NCBI GenBank assembly: GCA_021818645.1
Contig: JAKATS010000076.1
Coordinates: forward strand, 1 to 11,841
Direction of reading: 5' to 3'
DNA from: Acidobacteriota bacterium
Lineage (GTDB): Bacteria > Acidobacteriota > Terriglobia > Terriglobales > SCQP01
Length of the DNA stretch: 11,841 nucleotides
A program made the translations under genes and the position numbers. Below the pieces are notes generated by a model that worked only from the letters and a program-made list of their open reading frames with translations, did not search any database and had not been told where the DNA came from. Each line of letters begins with the position of its first letter. Position 1 is the stretch's first letter. Shown piece after piece: positions 1 through 6,353 of this stretch.

Positions 1-469
1 GTCGCCAGCTTTCCCGCAGGTGCGGGGTTTCGATCACCACCGGTACCTGGGCCATTCGCGCCAGGGGAGAAGCGAAGCGGCTGGCGCAGAATAGATGTGA
101 GTGCACAATATCGATCGGCGGCTGGCGCAGATATTGCGCCAGACGCAGGGCCGCTCCGACTTGCCACGGGGCGCGTAGATCCAGCGGCAGCACGCGCACA
201 TCGGACGGCAGGTCCGGAAGCTGGCTCCGCAGTCGCGGGGAGCATGCCAGATGCAATTCAAAGCGCGCGCGGTCCAACCCGCGCAGCAGAGTCAGCATAT
301 GTTCCTCTGCCCCACCCCGGACGGTGGAATTGGAAAAATGCAGCACCCGCAGGCGGCGTTCCTCCAGTACGGCCGTCCGGGGTTCCGGGTCCGGGCGCCG
401 CGGGCGGTCCTGGCCTTGCTGCGCGCCGGATGCTAGCCTGGCCGGTTGGATCTGCGGCATAAGTTTCAT
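1..469 (-). CDS. Glycosyltransferase family 4 (N-terminal part, cut by window edge)
   Basis: Likely transfers a sugar from a nucleotide donor to the growing lipid-linked EPS repeat in the cytoplasm. About 156 residues are visible, corresponding to the N-terminal acceptor-binding Rossmann half of GT-B enzymes. Seen near residues 39-60: RVLHFSNSTVRGGAEEHML, the typical first strand and glycine-rich loop of GT4 proteins. Further on are DIVHSHLFCASR and VPVVIETPHLRESW, matching the family's 'D-hvHsH' and 'v-T-H' segments. The donor-binding C-terminal half with the E-x7-E motif lies beyond position 1. The first ATG (469) lies two bases after the stop of the phosphodiesterase gene, with GAGG almost touching it. 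A second in-frame ATG at 460 has the same GAGG at a better 9-base spacing and may be the true start. The roughly 35 residues before the domain are low-complexity, rich in Arg, Pro and Gln. Family call is firm; the sugar specificity is unknown. Confidence 0.88.
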   Translation of the reverse strand, partial: MKLMPQIQPARLASGAQQGQDRPRRPDPEPRTAVLEERRLRVLHFSNSTVRGGAEEHMLTLLRGLDRARFELHLACSPRLRSQLPDLPSDVRVLPLDLRAPWQVGAALRLAQYLRQPPIDIVHSHLFCASRFASPLARMAQVPVVIETPHLRESWR

Positions 470-471
470 CC

Positions 472-1710
472 TCAGGCCACCATCCGCGCCCGCAACGGTT
501 CGCACAATCGCTTATACAAATGCCGGATATCTTCCAGCTGCAGAATTTCGGGATCATTGCCCATCACCGCGGCGTCCGAATCGGGATCATCGGGGTGGTA
601 GCCGTGCATGCCGCTGGGGTTCCAGCCGGCTCCGTTGAAATCCCCTTGCGCTACCATCACACCGGGATTGAGCAGAAATATTAATTCGCCAAAACGCCGG
701 TCGGCGAACCATACACCGGCGCGGCGCAATTCTTCGTCGTCAAGGATGCGGCCGCAGTTTAACAGGCCCATAAAATTGCGCAGGTCAACCGCCGCGCGGG
801 GGTTAAAAAACCAGCAGCGCACCATGGTCGAGTCGTAAACTGCCAGATAATCTTTCGGCATTTTCCAGCCGCGGTCGCGAATCGCCCGCGCCAGATCCAG
901 GCGGGAGCGGACCGGCGCCATGCCATGGTCGGAAAACACCAGAAAGCGCAGCCCGGAATCGCGTTCGTACGCCACCGCATGCAGTTCTCTCAGCTTGGAG
1001 GCGTAATGCTGCAATTGCAGGGCGATGGCCGCGGGTTCGTTGCGGTGCAAATGCAGGAAATGGTCCAGTTGGCTGAGATAGATAAACTGCGTGCTCACCT
1101 CGCCTTGTTCCAAATCGCGCCGGGCGGCGCGCAAAAGCTGGTCGTCATCGCCTTCGCGGTAGGAATAAATCCGATGGGCCAGGCCGGCGGCGGACCAGTG
1201 GTCGAAAACCGTCCGCATGCCCTCCACGCTTCCGGCTTGATATAGGTGCTTTTTTTCCACCCAGTTAAACCACGGCAGCAGCGCAGGCGCGACGCAACAT
1301 TCAAAGCTGGGTCCCAGACCCATCCACCGCCGCCCCAATTGCGTGAGAGCATAACGGCCGAGGCGGTGATCGAACAGTTTAGCGGGCAGGAAATCCAGCC
1401 GGCGCAGCCAGCGAAACGGCGACCCGTCCGGGTCAAGATACAGCAGATTCCAATGCCCGTGCCGGGCCGGCGTCTCGCCCGTCAAAATGGTTGGGATCGC
1501 GCCGGAACTGAATCCCAGAATCGTCCGCAGCGGTCGGCGATACGGCAAAAGCGCTTCCAGGAAGCCGCTGCGCTGCACTAGCGTCCATCCCAGGGCGTCC
1601 ACCAAAACATAAATGTGCAGCCCGCCGCCGGCGGCATTCGCCCGACTTCGTCCCGGATCGGGGCTGGGCTGGGCATGGCTGTCCCGGAAAGTTGCGGGGG
1701 GCGCATTCAA
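472..1710 (-). CDS. Alkaline phosphatase superfamily protein (type I phosphodiesterase/nucleotide pyrophosphatase-like), TTG start
   Basis: Predicted two-metal phosphodiesterase or phosphohydrolase of the nucleotide pyrophosphatase type, 412 residues. Visible motifs, in order: YVLVDALGW with metal Asp38; FSSGAIPTILTGETPARHG, where Ser68 or Ser69 sits where the Thr/Ser nucleophile is expected; YLSQLDHFLHLH (Asp216 region); FSDHGM (Asp261, His262); and SGMHGYHPDD (His369/His372). Together these make a near-complete metal-site set. No signal peptide or membrane segment is evident, so it looks cytoplasmic. The reading frame stays open up to 1863, but that stretch lies inside the deacetylase gene and looks non-coding. 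I chose TTG at 1710 because GGAGG lies seven bases upstream and TTG overlaps the deacetylase TGA as TTGA. In an EPS operon it might cleave a nucleotide sugar or a polyprenyl-phosphate sugar, or trim a phospho-substituent; the substrate is not known. Family firm, role open. Confidence 0.85.
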   Translation of the reverse strand: MNAPPATFRDSHAQPSPDPGRSRANAAGGGLHIYVLVDALGWTLVQRSGFLEALLPYRRPLRTILGFSSGAIPTILTGETPARHGHWNLLYLDPDGSPFRWLRRLDFLPAKLFDHRLGRYALTQLGRRWMGLGPSFECCVAPALLPWFNWVEKKHLYQAGSVEGMRTVFDHWSAAGLAHRIYSYREGDDDQLLRAARRDLEQGEVSTQFIYLSQLDHFLHLHRNEPAAIALQLQHYASKLRELHAVAYERDSGLRFLVFSDHGMAPVRSRLDLARAIRDRGWKMPKDYLAVYDSTMVRCWFFNPRAAVDLRNFMGLLNCGRILDDEELRRAGVWFADRRFGELIFLLNPGVMVAQGDFNGAGWNPSGMHGYHPDDPDSDAAVMGNDPEILQLEDIRHLYKRLCEPLRARMVA

Positions 1711-2579
1711 TGCCGGCCCTCCGGGGTCGTCAGGTACGGCCCTGTATTCTGCTCTGCCGTAGCCGGACGCAGCCAATGCGGGTGGCACAGCAGCAATAGT
1801 TGTTTGGGCGCGTGCAGCAGAAAATCGCGGCTGGTGCGCCAGGCATAGCTTCCTGGATGGCATCGTAGCCAGCGTTGCAATTCGGTGGCCGAAGTGGCAC
1901 GGCGCACCGCGTTACGGGGAAGAATGGTTTCACCGGCCCACGCAATGCCGGGTCGCGAGATGCAAAGGGCGCGATAGCCCGCCAGCAGCGCCATTTCCAT
2001 GACGGTGCGGTTCCATAGTCCATAAGGCGCGGCCAAATAGTGTACCGGACTGCCTAAACGTTCTTGCAGAATATGCCGTGAGATGCGTAGTTGCCGCTGC
2101 AACTGTTCCGGCGGCAGGCGGGTCAGCACATGATGATCGTGGCTGTGCGATTGAAAGCTCATGCCGGCGCGCTGCATTTCGCGCATCTGGCTCCAGCTCA
2201 AATACCCGGTGCGGCCAATCCGCGCGGTATTGACGAAAAACGTCGCCCGCAGGCCCATCCTCGCCAGCCCGGGGAAAGCCTGTTCGTAATCGCTGCCCCC
2301 GCCGTCGTCGAAGCACAACAACACTCCCGTTCCGCTGCCTTCGATGGCAGTCTGCGCGCGCTCTTTCGCAATCCACCATGCGGGCAGATCAAGGCAGGGC
2401 AGGCCGCTGGCTTGAATCTGGCGCAGGTGTTCCGCCCAGCGCGCCTGCGGTAGCCCAAATCGGTCGCCTGCCGGTGCGCCTTCCGGCTCGATGCCATGGT
2501 AGAGGATCAGGACCGCGGCTTGCGCCAAAGCCGGTGACGAGGGCGCCGGCGGCCTCGAAGTTAGCGCACTTGCTGCCAT
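1707..2579 (-). CDS. Polysaccharide deacetylase, carbohydrate esterase family 4
   Basis: Predicted metal-dependent de-N- or de-O-acetylase acting on EPS sugars, 290 residues. Core motifs of the NodB/CE4 fold are present: LLCFDDGGG (Asp91 base, Asp92 metal ligand), SHSHDHHVL (His145 and His149 as the H-x3-H metal pair), AAPYG (184-187, motif 3, without the usual Arg) and LLLLCHPHW (His266, probably the motif 5 catalytic His). The start ATG at 2579 overlaps the end of the GT2 gene by 19 bases and has GAGG nine bases upstream; the open frame up to 2819 is a shadow of GT2. Residues 1-20 are rich in Ala, Pro and Ser with no hydrophobic core, so no signal peptide is seen. That is unusual for a periplasmic EPS deacetylase and suggests action on lipid-linked intermediates in the cytoplasm, or non-classical export. 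The DUF3473 tail of exosortase-linked deacetylases is not recognised. Confidence 0.9.
   Translation of the reverse strand: MAASALTSRPPAPSSPALAQAAVLILYHGIEPEGAPAGDRFGLPQARWAEHLRQIQASGLPCLDLPAWWIAKERAQTAIEGSGTGVLLCFDDGGGSDYEQAFPGLARMGLRATFFVNTARIGRTGYLSWSQMREMQRAGMSFQSHSHDHHVLTRLPPEQLQRQLRISRHILQERLGSPVHYLAAPYGLWNRTVMEMALLAGYRALCISRPGIAWAGETILPRNAVRRATSATELQRWLRCHPGSYAWRTSRDFLLHAPKQLLLLCHPHWLRPATAEQNTGPYLTTPEGRH
1718..1722 (-). promoter_or_regulatory. Shine-Dalgarno GGAGG deciding a TTG start
   Basis: GGAGG on the minus strand lies seven bases before TTG at 1710-1708. The TTG overlaps the TGA stop (1709-1707) of the upstream deacetylase gene. This supports a coupled TTG start for the phosphodiesterase rather than the in-frame ATG at 1863, which lies deep inside the deacetylase gene. 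Confidence 0.7.
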
Positions 2580-3748
2580 GCGGTGGCGCCTCGATCGCGC
2601 AAAAAGAGCAGGAACCCCCACAAAAACGCCGCATTCATGGCGCAAAAGAAATACATCGCCTGCGCCCCGCGGAAACGCCGCGCTGTTCGATTGGCCAGGC
2701 TGCCTACGCCGGCCCACAGATAGGCGCCCAATTGCAGGAACAGGAAACCGCGATAGGGCGCGAGCGGCCAAAGCATTAGATTGCTGGCCAGGGCCAGCAA
2801 CAGCAGAAACGGCACGCACCAGCGCAGCAGTTTATGCGAAATCAGCGCCCAACGGGTGATGCCGTCGAGGCGTGCGCCGAGCAGTATGCCTAGCGCCCGG
2901 AAACTGCCGATGGCCAGCCTCACCCGGCGCGTGAACTCGCCCTGCACGGTCGCCGCCGGCAGTTCCAGGGCCAGCGCCTCAGGGTCGTACACCACTTCAT
3001 ATCCGCTTCGCCGGGCATGCAAGGGCACCAGGAAATCTTCAATCCAGGCGGTTTCGCTCAGCCGCGGAAAACAGATCTTGCGCAGCGCATAGAGCGCTCC
3101 GCTGGCGGTCAGCGTCGCCCCCAGACGTCCTTCCATCAGCCGCAACAGGCATTCATACGACCAGTACACGCCTTCAGTCCGAGCCGAGCCGGCGTGGTGC
3201 TGAAAGCGCAGAGCGCCGCAGACCACCCCCACGCGGGCGTCCTGAAAGTGCCGCATCATTCGGCGCAGCGTGTCGGGCAGCAGGCGCGTGCTGGCATCGG
3301 TAAATAGCAGCAGTGCATGGCGCGCCTCGGCGACCCCATGATTGAGCGCGTTCGCTTTGCCCTTGCGCTGCGGAAGCAGGAGGCTGTGAATCCAGGGATC
3401 CTGCAGGCCGCGCAAGTAATCATTGGTTCCATCGCTCGAACCGTCGGAGACGACGATGACTTCCAGCCGTTCGCGCGGATAATGCAGTTGCCGCAAACTC
3501 TCGATCAGCCCGGGAAGCTGGTCTTCCTCGTTGTGTGCGGCCACGACGATGCTGACCGCGGGCAGTTCTTGCTCCGCCGCTTCCGGCGGCGCGGCGCCCG
3601 ATCCCAGCAATCGCCGCCACGCGCCATGCAGTTCGGCGGCGGATGAGGCCAGAAACAAAACGATGGGGTAGCCCGCGTAGGTATAGAAAATCAGTGCGCA
3701 GGCCGTCCAGAAGCATGCTTCCAGCGGCAGACTTTCCCAATGGTTCAT
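2561..3748 (-). CDS. Membrane-anchored family 2 glycosyltransferase
   Basis: Likely a processive or repeat-unit glycosyltransferase using a nucleotide sugar at the inner membrane, 395 residues. A hydrophobic segment at about 11-35 is followed by the GT-A domain: VSIVVAAHNEED (65-76), VIVVSDGSSDGTNDY (97-111), GKANALNHG (130-138), LLLFTDAST (146-154, the DxD-equivalent), TASGALYALRK (214-224) and WIEDFLVPL (235-243, with the catalytic Glu-Asp). RRVRLAIGSFRAL (274-286) sits where the Q/R-x-x-R-W motif of processive GT2 enzymes lies. Two or three C-terminal membrane segments follow (about 311-330, 334-352 and 365-384). The overall build resembles the N-acetylglucosaminyltransferase IcaA/PgaC type. 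Its ATG overlaps the stop of the upstream sugar transferase as ATGA and follows a purine-rich GGGGGGAAG. A deacetylase directly downstream fits an N-acetylhexosamine-containing polymer, but that is inference. Confidence 0.92.
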   Translation of the reverse strand: MNHWESLPLEACFWTACALIFYTYAGYPIVLFLASSAAELHGAWRRLLGSGAAPPEAAEQELPAVSIVVAAHNEEDQLPGLIESLRQLHYPRERLEVIVVSDGSSDGTNDYLRGLQDPWIHSLLLPQRKGKANALNHGVAEARHALLLFTDASTRLLPDTLRRMMRHFQDARVGVVCGALRFQHHAGSARTEGVYWSYECLLRLMEGRLGATLTASGALYALRKICFPRLSETAWIEDFLVPLHARRSGYEVVYDPEALALELPAATVQGEFTRRVRLAIGSFRALGILLGARLDGITRWALISHKLLRWCVPFLLLLALASNLMLWPLAPYRGFLFLQLGAYLWAGVGSLANRTARRFRGAQAMYFFCAMNAAFLWGFLLFLRDRGATAWQQVR

Positions 3749-5115
3749 CTTCCCCCCCGGCCGAGGCCGACGATTTTAAGCGTTTGAAAAAGAATCAGCA
3801 GATCGAAGGCCAGTGAGGCATGTTTGACGTAAAACAGGTCGTAGGCCAATTTTTCGGCATTGTCTTCCAGAGTGGCGCAGTAGCCCCGGTTGACCTGGGC
3901 CCACCCCGTGGCGCCCGGCGGAACCGTCCAGCGCTGGGCATAGAAGGGCAGGGTCTGCAGGCAAGTCTGTTCCTGCTCCGGAACGAATGGCCGAGGGCCG
4001 ACCAGGCTCATGTCGCCGCGTAAAATATTGAATAGTTGCGGCAGTTCATCCAGCCGCAAGCGGCGCAGCCAGCGGCCCACACGGGTGCAACGCGGGTCCC
4101 GTTCGCCGGCCGGCGTGGCCTTTCCGTCAGCGTCGGCGTTGACCCGCATGGAACGGAATTTATATACCGTAAACAGGCGCCCCATGCGGCCCACCCGGCG
4201 CTGGCGAAAAATCGCCGGACCGGGCGAATCCAGCCGGATCAGAATCGCCACCGCGAGCAGCAGCGGCCAGAGCAGCAACAACCCGGCCAGTGCGATCAGG
4301 CAATCCACGGCGCGTTTCGCACGCAAGGTTGCGGTCGGCAGGTGGGCGCCGGCCTCAAACCGGGGCGATTGTTCGGCCAGTTCGGCGATGGGCAGCTTGC
4401 CGGTGACTTGTTCGTAAAAAGACAGCCCGTCCTCGAGCTGGTACCCGGCGGCGCGCAACTGGCGCACCAGCGCGGGTGCAAACGCCGACCAGCCGCCGGG
4501 CAAGGCAGCCACCAGCCGCCGCGGCGCACCCCCGCGCTCCGGGCTGCGCCGCGCCAGCCGCGCTACCATCTCCCCGGCTTGCACGGTTTCCACTGTGCCC
4601 GCCCAGGTCATGCCCAGCTCGGGCCGCCGGCGCAGTTCCCGCTGCAGCTTATCCGCCAGCCCGCCTTCGCCCACCAACAGCACCGAATCGCTCAGCCGGG
4701 GATGGCGATTCCAGAATAAAAACAGAGGCCTGGTCAGACACAGCGCCATGCCGCTTACCAGCAAGCCGTCGAACGAAATTCGCCATCCCAGATTTAGGTT
4801 CGGGAATTCCCAGTCAAGCAGCGCCAGCACCAAAGCGACGGTTCCCAGCACCTGCACCAGCCGCGCCCAGCTCATGCGAAAGTTGCCTAATACGGCTGAG
4901 TCGTACAGGTCGTAGCCGTACATGCACGCCATGCAGACCAGGCAAACGGCGCCCAGCTTCAGGCCGCCGCCGTCATCCTGTAGTAGCAGCAACGCGTCGT
5001 GGCCAAAGCGCAGGGCGAACCCGCTCGCCAGGGCGGCGAGAATGAGGGTTGCCTCGCAGGCGGCCAATTGCCAGGCGCGGCGTGGAAGGTATATTTGCCA
5101 GTCTCTTGCGGCCAT
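3745..5115 (-). CDS. Undecaprenyl-phosphate hexose-1-phosphate transferase (EPS priming enzyme, EpsB/WcaJ type)
   Basis: Starts each EPS repeat by moving a sugar-1-phosphate from a UDP-sugar onto the membrane polyprenyl phosphate. 456 residues. The N-terminal part carries several hydrophobic segments (about 18-36, 53-68, 86-101 and 114-135), then a Rossmann-like region starting SVLLVGEGG (144-152), and a sixth segment (272-293). The C-terminal catalytic domain is intact: KRAVDCLIALAG (267-278), GRLFTVYKFRSMR (312-324), LDELPQLFNILRGDMSLVGP (355-374, with the conserved Asp-Glu pair), PPGATGWAQVNRGY (399-412) and EKLAYDLFYVKH (421-432). Domain order resembles the family annotated as 'sugar transferase, PEP-CTERM/XrtA system associated', though no exosortase is seen here. 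First gene of unit 2, just downstream of a sigma-54 promoter. The ATG at 5115 has no recognisable Shine-Dalgarno sequence. Sugar specificity cannot be read from the sequence. Confidence 0.95.
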   Translation of the reverse strand: MAARDWQIYLPRRAWQLAACEATLILAALASGFALRFGHDALLLLQDDGGGLKLGAVCLVCMACMYGYDLYDSAVLGNFRMSWARLVQVLGTVALVLALLDWEFPNLNLGWRISFDGLLVSGMALCLTRPLFLFWNRHPRLSDSVLLVGEGGLADKLQRELRRRPELGMTWAGTVETVQAGEMVARLARRSPERGGAPRRLVAALPGGWSAFAPALVRQLRAAGYQLEDGLSFYEQVTGKLPIAELAEQSPRFEAGAHLPTATLRAKRAVDCLIALAGLLLLWPLLLAVAILIRLDSPGPAIFRQRRVGRMGRLFTVYKFRSMRVNADADGKATPAGERDPRCTRVGRWLRRLRLDELPQLFNILRGDMSLVGPRPFVPEQEQTCLQTLPFYAQRWTVPPGATGWAQVNRGYCATLEDNAEKLAYDLFYVKHASLAFDLLILFQTLKIVGLGRGGR

Positions 5116-5142
5116 GGTGGTATTAAGGAACTCTGGTATTTA

Positions 5143-5158
5143 TGCAACTCGAAGGCCA
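5143..5158 (-). promoter_or_regulatory. Sigma-54 (RpoN) -24/-12 promoter for unit 2
   Basis: On the minus strand the site reads TGGCCTTCGAGTTGCA. It keeps TGGC at -24 and TTGCA at -12 of the consensus TGGCACG-N4-TTGCA, with exactly ten bases between GG and GC. The mismatches are at the less conserved A, C and G after TGGC. The predicted start is near 5132 (an A), leaving a leader of about 17 bases before the ATG of the priming transferase at 5115. It sits alone in an intergenic gap directly before the first gene of an operon, in a locus that encodes a sigma-54 activator. Confidence 0.78.
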
Positions 5159-5309
5159 GTCGGTCGGTTTTCTGCCGCGCCGGAAAACTTTGTCGCGGAT
5201 GGCTTGTTTGCGCTGCCATGCGTCCGCTCCGGATAAAACCGCTCAGGGCTAACCCCTTTGGGCGAAAGTATTTAACGGTTGTTGCTGGCGCCGGTTCGGT
5301 TGTTCGGCC

Positions 5310-5415
5310 ATGTTTTGCATAAACCCGGCTTCCGGCGCATCCTGTCCGATATTCCTGTTATCGGCGTGGCGCACTGGCTTGCGGGGGCCAATTTGCGCAG
5401 CCAGATGCAAAACAT
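5310..5415. repeat. 11-bp inverted repeat upstream of the unit 2 promoter
   Basis: ATGTTTTGCAT at 5310-5320 and its exact reverse complement ATGCAAAACAT at 5405-5415 are separated by 84 bases. They lie about 180 and 275 bases upstream of the predicted sigma-54 start, a range in which enhancer sites occur. The right copy is also the core of a small hairpin, CAGATG-CAAAA-CATCTG (5402-5418). The copies could be paired operator sites; the binding protein is unknown. Confidence 0.5.
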
Positions 5416-5517
5416 CTGCAATCCTCGTCATTTTGGCTGAGAAGTCAGGATTATCCCGATGCTGGAATACTGTCGTGACTCTTTGTGCTGGATGGGATGG
5501 CGAAGGTTGTCACCCCA

Positions 5518-6309
5518 CTATGAAGCGCGACCGGGATAGTATTGGGTGTAATAGCGATGTTCCGCCGCATGGCAGTCATTGAAGATCACTCCCAGCCAGT
5601 TACTGCGGTCCAGTTGGCGCAGCGCCAATTCCAGATCCGATCGCCGGGTACGGTTGGCTCGCACCACCATCAGCACCCCGTCGGCTGCCTGCGCCCAATG
5701 ACATGCGTCGGCCAGCGGCAGCAGTGGCGGCGAATCAATCACGATCCAATCAAAGGACGCATCCAATTGGCTCAATAATCTCGCCGGCGATTGCGCCTGC
5801 AAGAGCTCCAGAGGCGGTCGGGTTGCGCGGGAGGCGGGCAACACCCACAACGGCAAATCGGGCCAGCGCGCCAGGCATTTGTTGAGCGGAGCGCGCTGCT
5901 GCAACCAATCGGCCAGACCCAGCCCATGCTGCGCGCCCAGCCGGGCCAGCAGCGCAGGCCGGTGCAGGTCGCCCTCCAGCAGCAGTACACGTTGCTGGCA
6001 CGGTCGCGCCAGCGTGAGCGCCAGATTGGCCGCGCTCAGGCTCTTGCCCTCATGCGGAGCGGCGCTGGAGATGAGCAGTTTGCTCAAGGGGCGCTGCGTG
6101 CGCAGATGCTGCAACCGGATCGCCAGCCGGCGATATTGCTCCGCGCCCAGGCTTTCCGGACTGACAGCCGCCACCAGCGAGCCGGGGCGCGAGTTTGCCA
6201 GCCGCAAGGGACTGACGGAATCCAGCGCCAGCGGCTGGCCGCCTTCCACTTCGAAAGGCTGTGCGGGTGCGACGGTGGCCAGATTCAGGGTTTCGTAATG
6301 GCGGCTCAT
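5518..6309 (-). CDS. BY-kinase-like tyrosine autokinase (CpsD/CapB/Wzc C-domain type)
   Basis: Cytoplasmic ATPase partner of the Wzz protein; in related systems cycles of tyrosine autophosphorylation control polymer length and export. 263 residues. Visible: YRRLAIRLQHLR (59-70), the conserved helix before the P-loop; Walker A SSAAPHEGKSLSAANLA (81-97); Walker A' VLLLEGDLHRP (108-118); Walker B DWIVIDSPP (187-195); and a C-terminal tyrosine cluster, RYYTQYY (252-258), the usual phosphorylation tail. Two departures stand out. Walker A has PHEGKS where PGEGKS/T is usual, and Walker A' has E-G-D-L-H where D-x-D-x-R is usual, so one metal-binding Asp is Glu. The ATP-binding Lys89 is kept. The gene starts 44 bases after Wzz, with AAGG about ten bases before the ATG, and is the last gene of unit 1. 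The kinase is encoded separately from its membrane partner, as in Firmicutes CpsC/CpsD. Confidence 0.9.
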   Translation of the reverse strand: MSRHYETLNLATVAPAQPFEVEGGQPLALDSVSPLRLANSRPGSLVAAVSPESLGAEQYRRLAIRLQHLRTQRPLSKLLISSAAPHEGKSLSAANLALTLARPCQQRVLLLEGDLHRPALLARLGAQHGLGLADWLQQRAPLNKCLARWPDLPLWVLPASRATRPPLELLQAQSPARLLSQLDASFDWIVIDSPPLLPLADACHWAQAADGVLMVVRANRTRRSDLELALRQLDRSNWLGVIFNDCHAAEHRYYTQYYPGRAS

Positions 6310-6353
6310 GCCTATGTTTCCTTTTCATTTTGAATTCGCGGTTCCGGCAAGGC

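Larger units (their letters stand above)
5116..5517. other. 402-base gap between kinase and priming transferase: regulatory, no convincing gene
   Basis: No open frame here shows a good ribosome site or a recognisable protein; a 60-codon minus-strand frame (5431-5249) has neither. The base composition is visibly less GC-rich than in the flanking genes. The gap contains a sigma-54 promoter (5158-5143), an 11-bp inverted repeat (5310-5320 with 5405-5415), a short hairpin (5402-5418) and an AATCCT...AGGATT pair (5420-5425 with 5447-5452). No stem followed by a U-tract was found, so termination after the kinase gene is not supported. Confidence 0.7.

Noticed and set aside
2580..2819. Longer deacetylase starting at 2819
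   Set aside because: The added 80 residues lie out of frame inside the well-supported GT2 gene. The ATG at 2579 has GAGG upstream and gives a normal operon overlap.
5120..5147. TTGCAT-N16-TAATAC as a sigma-70 promoter before the priming transferase
   Set aside because: The -10 would end four bases before the ATG, leaving no room for a normal start, and the TTGCA is better explained as the -12 part of the sigma-54 element.
5402..5418. CAGATG-CAAAA-CATCTG hairpin as a terminator after the kinase gene
   Set aside because: The stem is only six base pairs and is followed by no T-run on the minus strand.
5249..5431. 60-codon minus-strand frame in the internal gap
   Set aside because: No ribosome site before its ATG and no recognisable sequence; it overlaps the inverted repeat. 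A tiny gene cannot be excluded, but nothing supports it.
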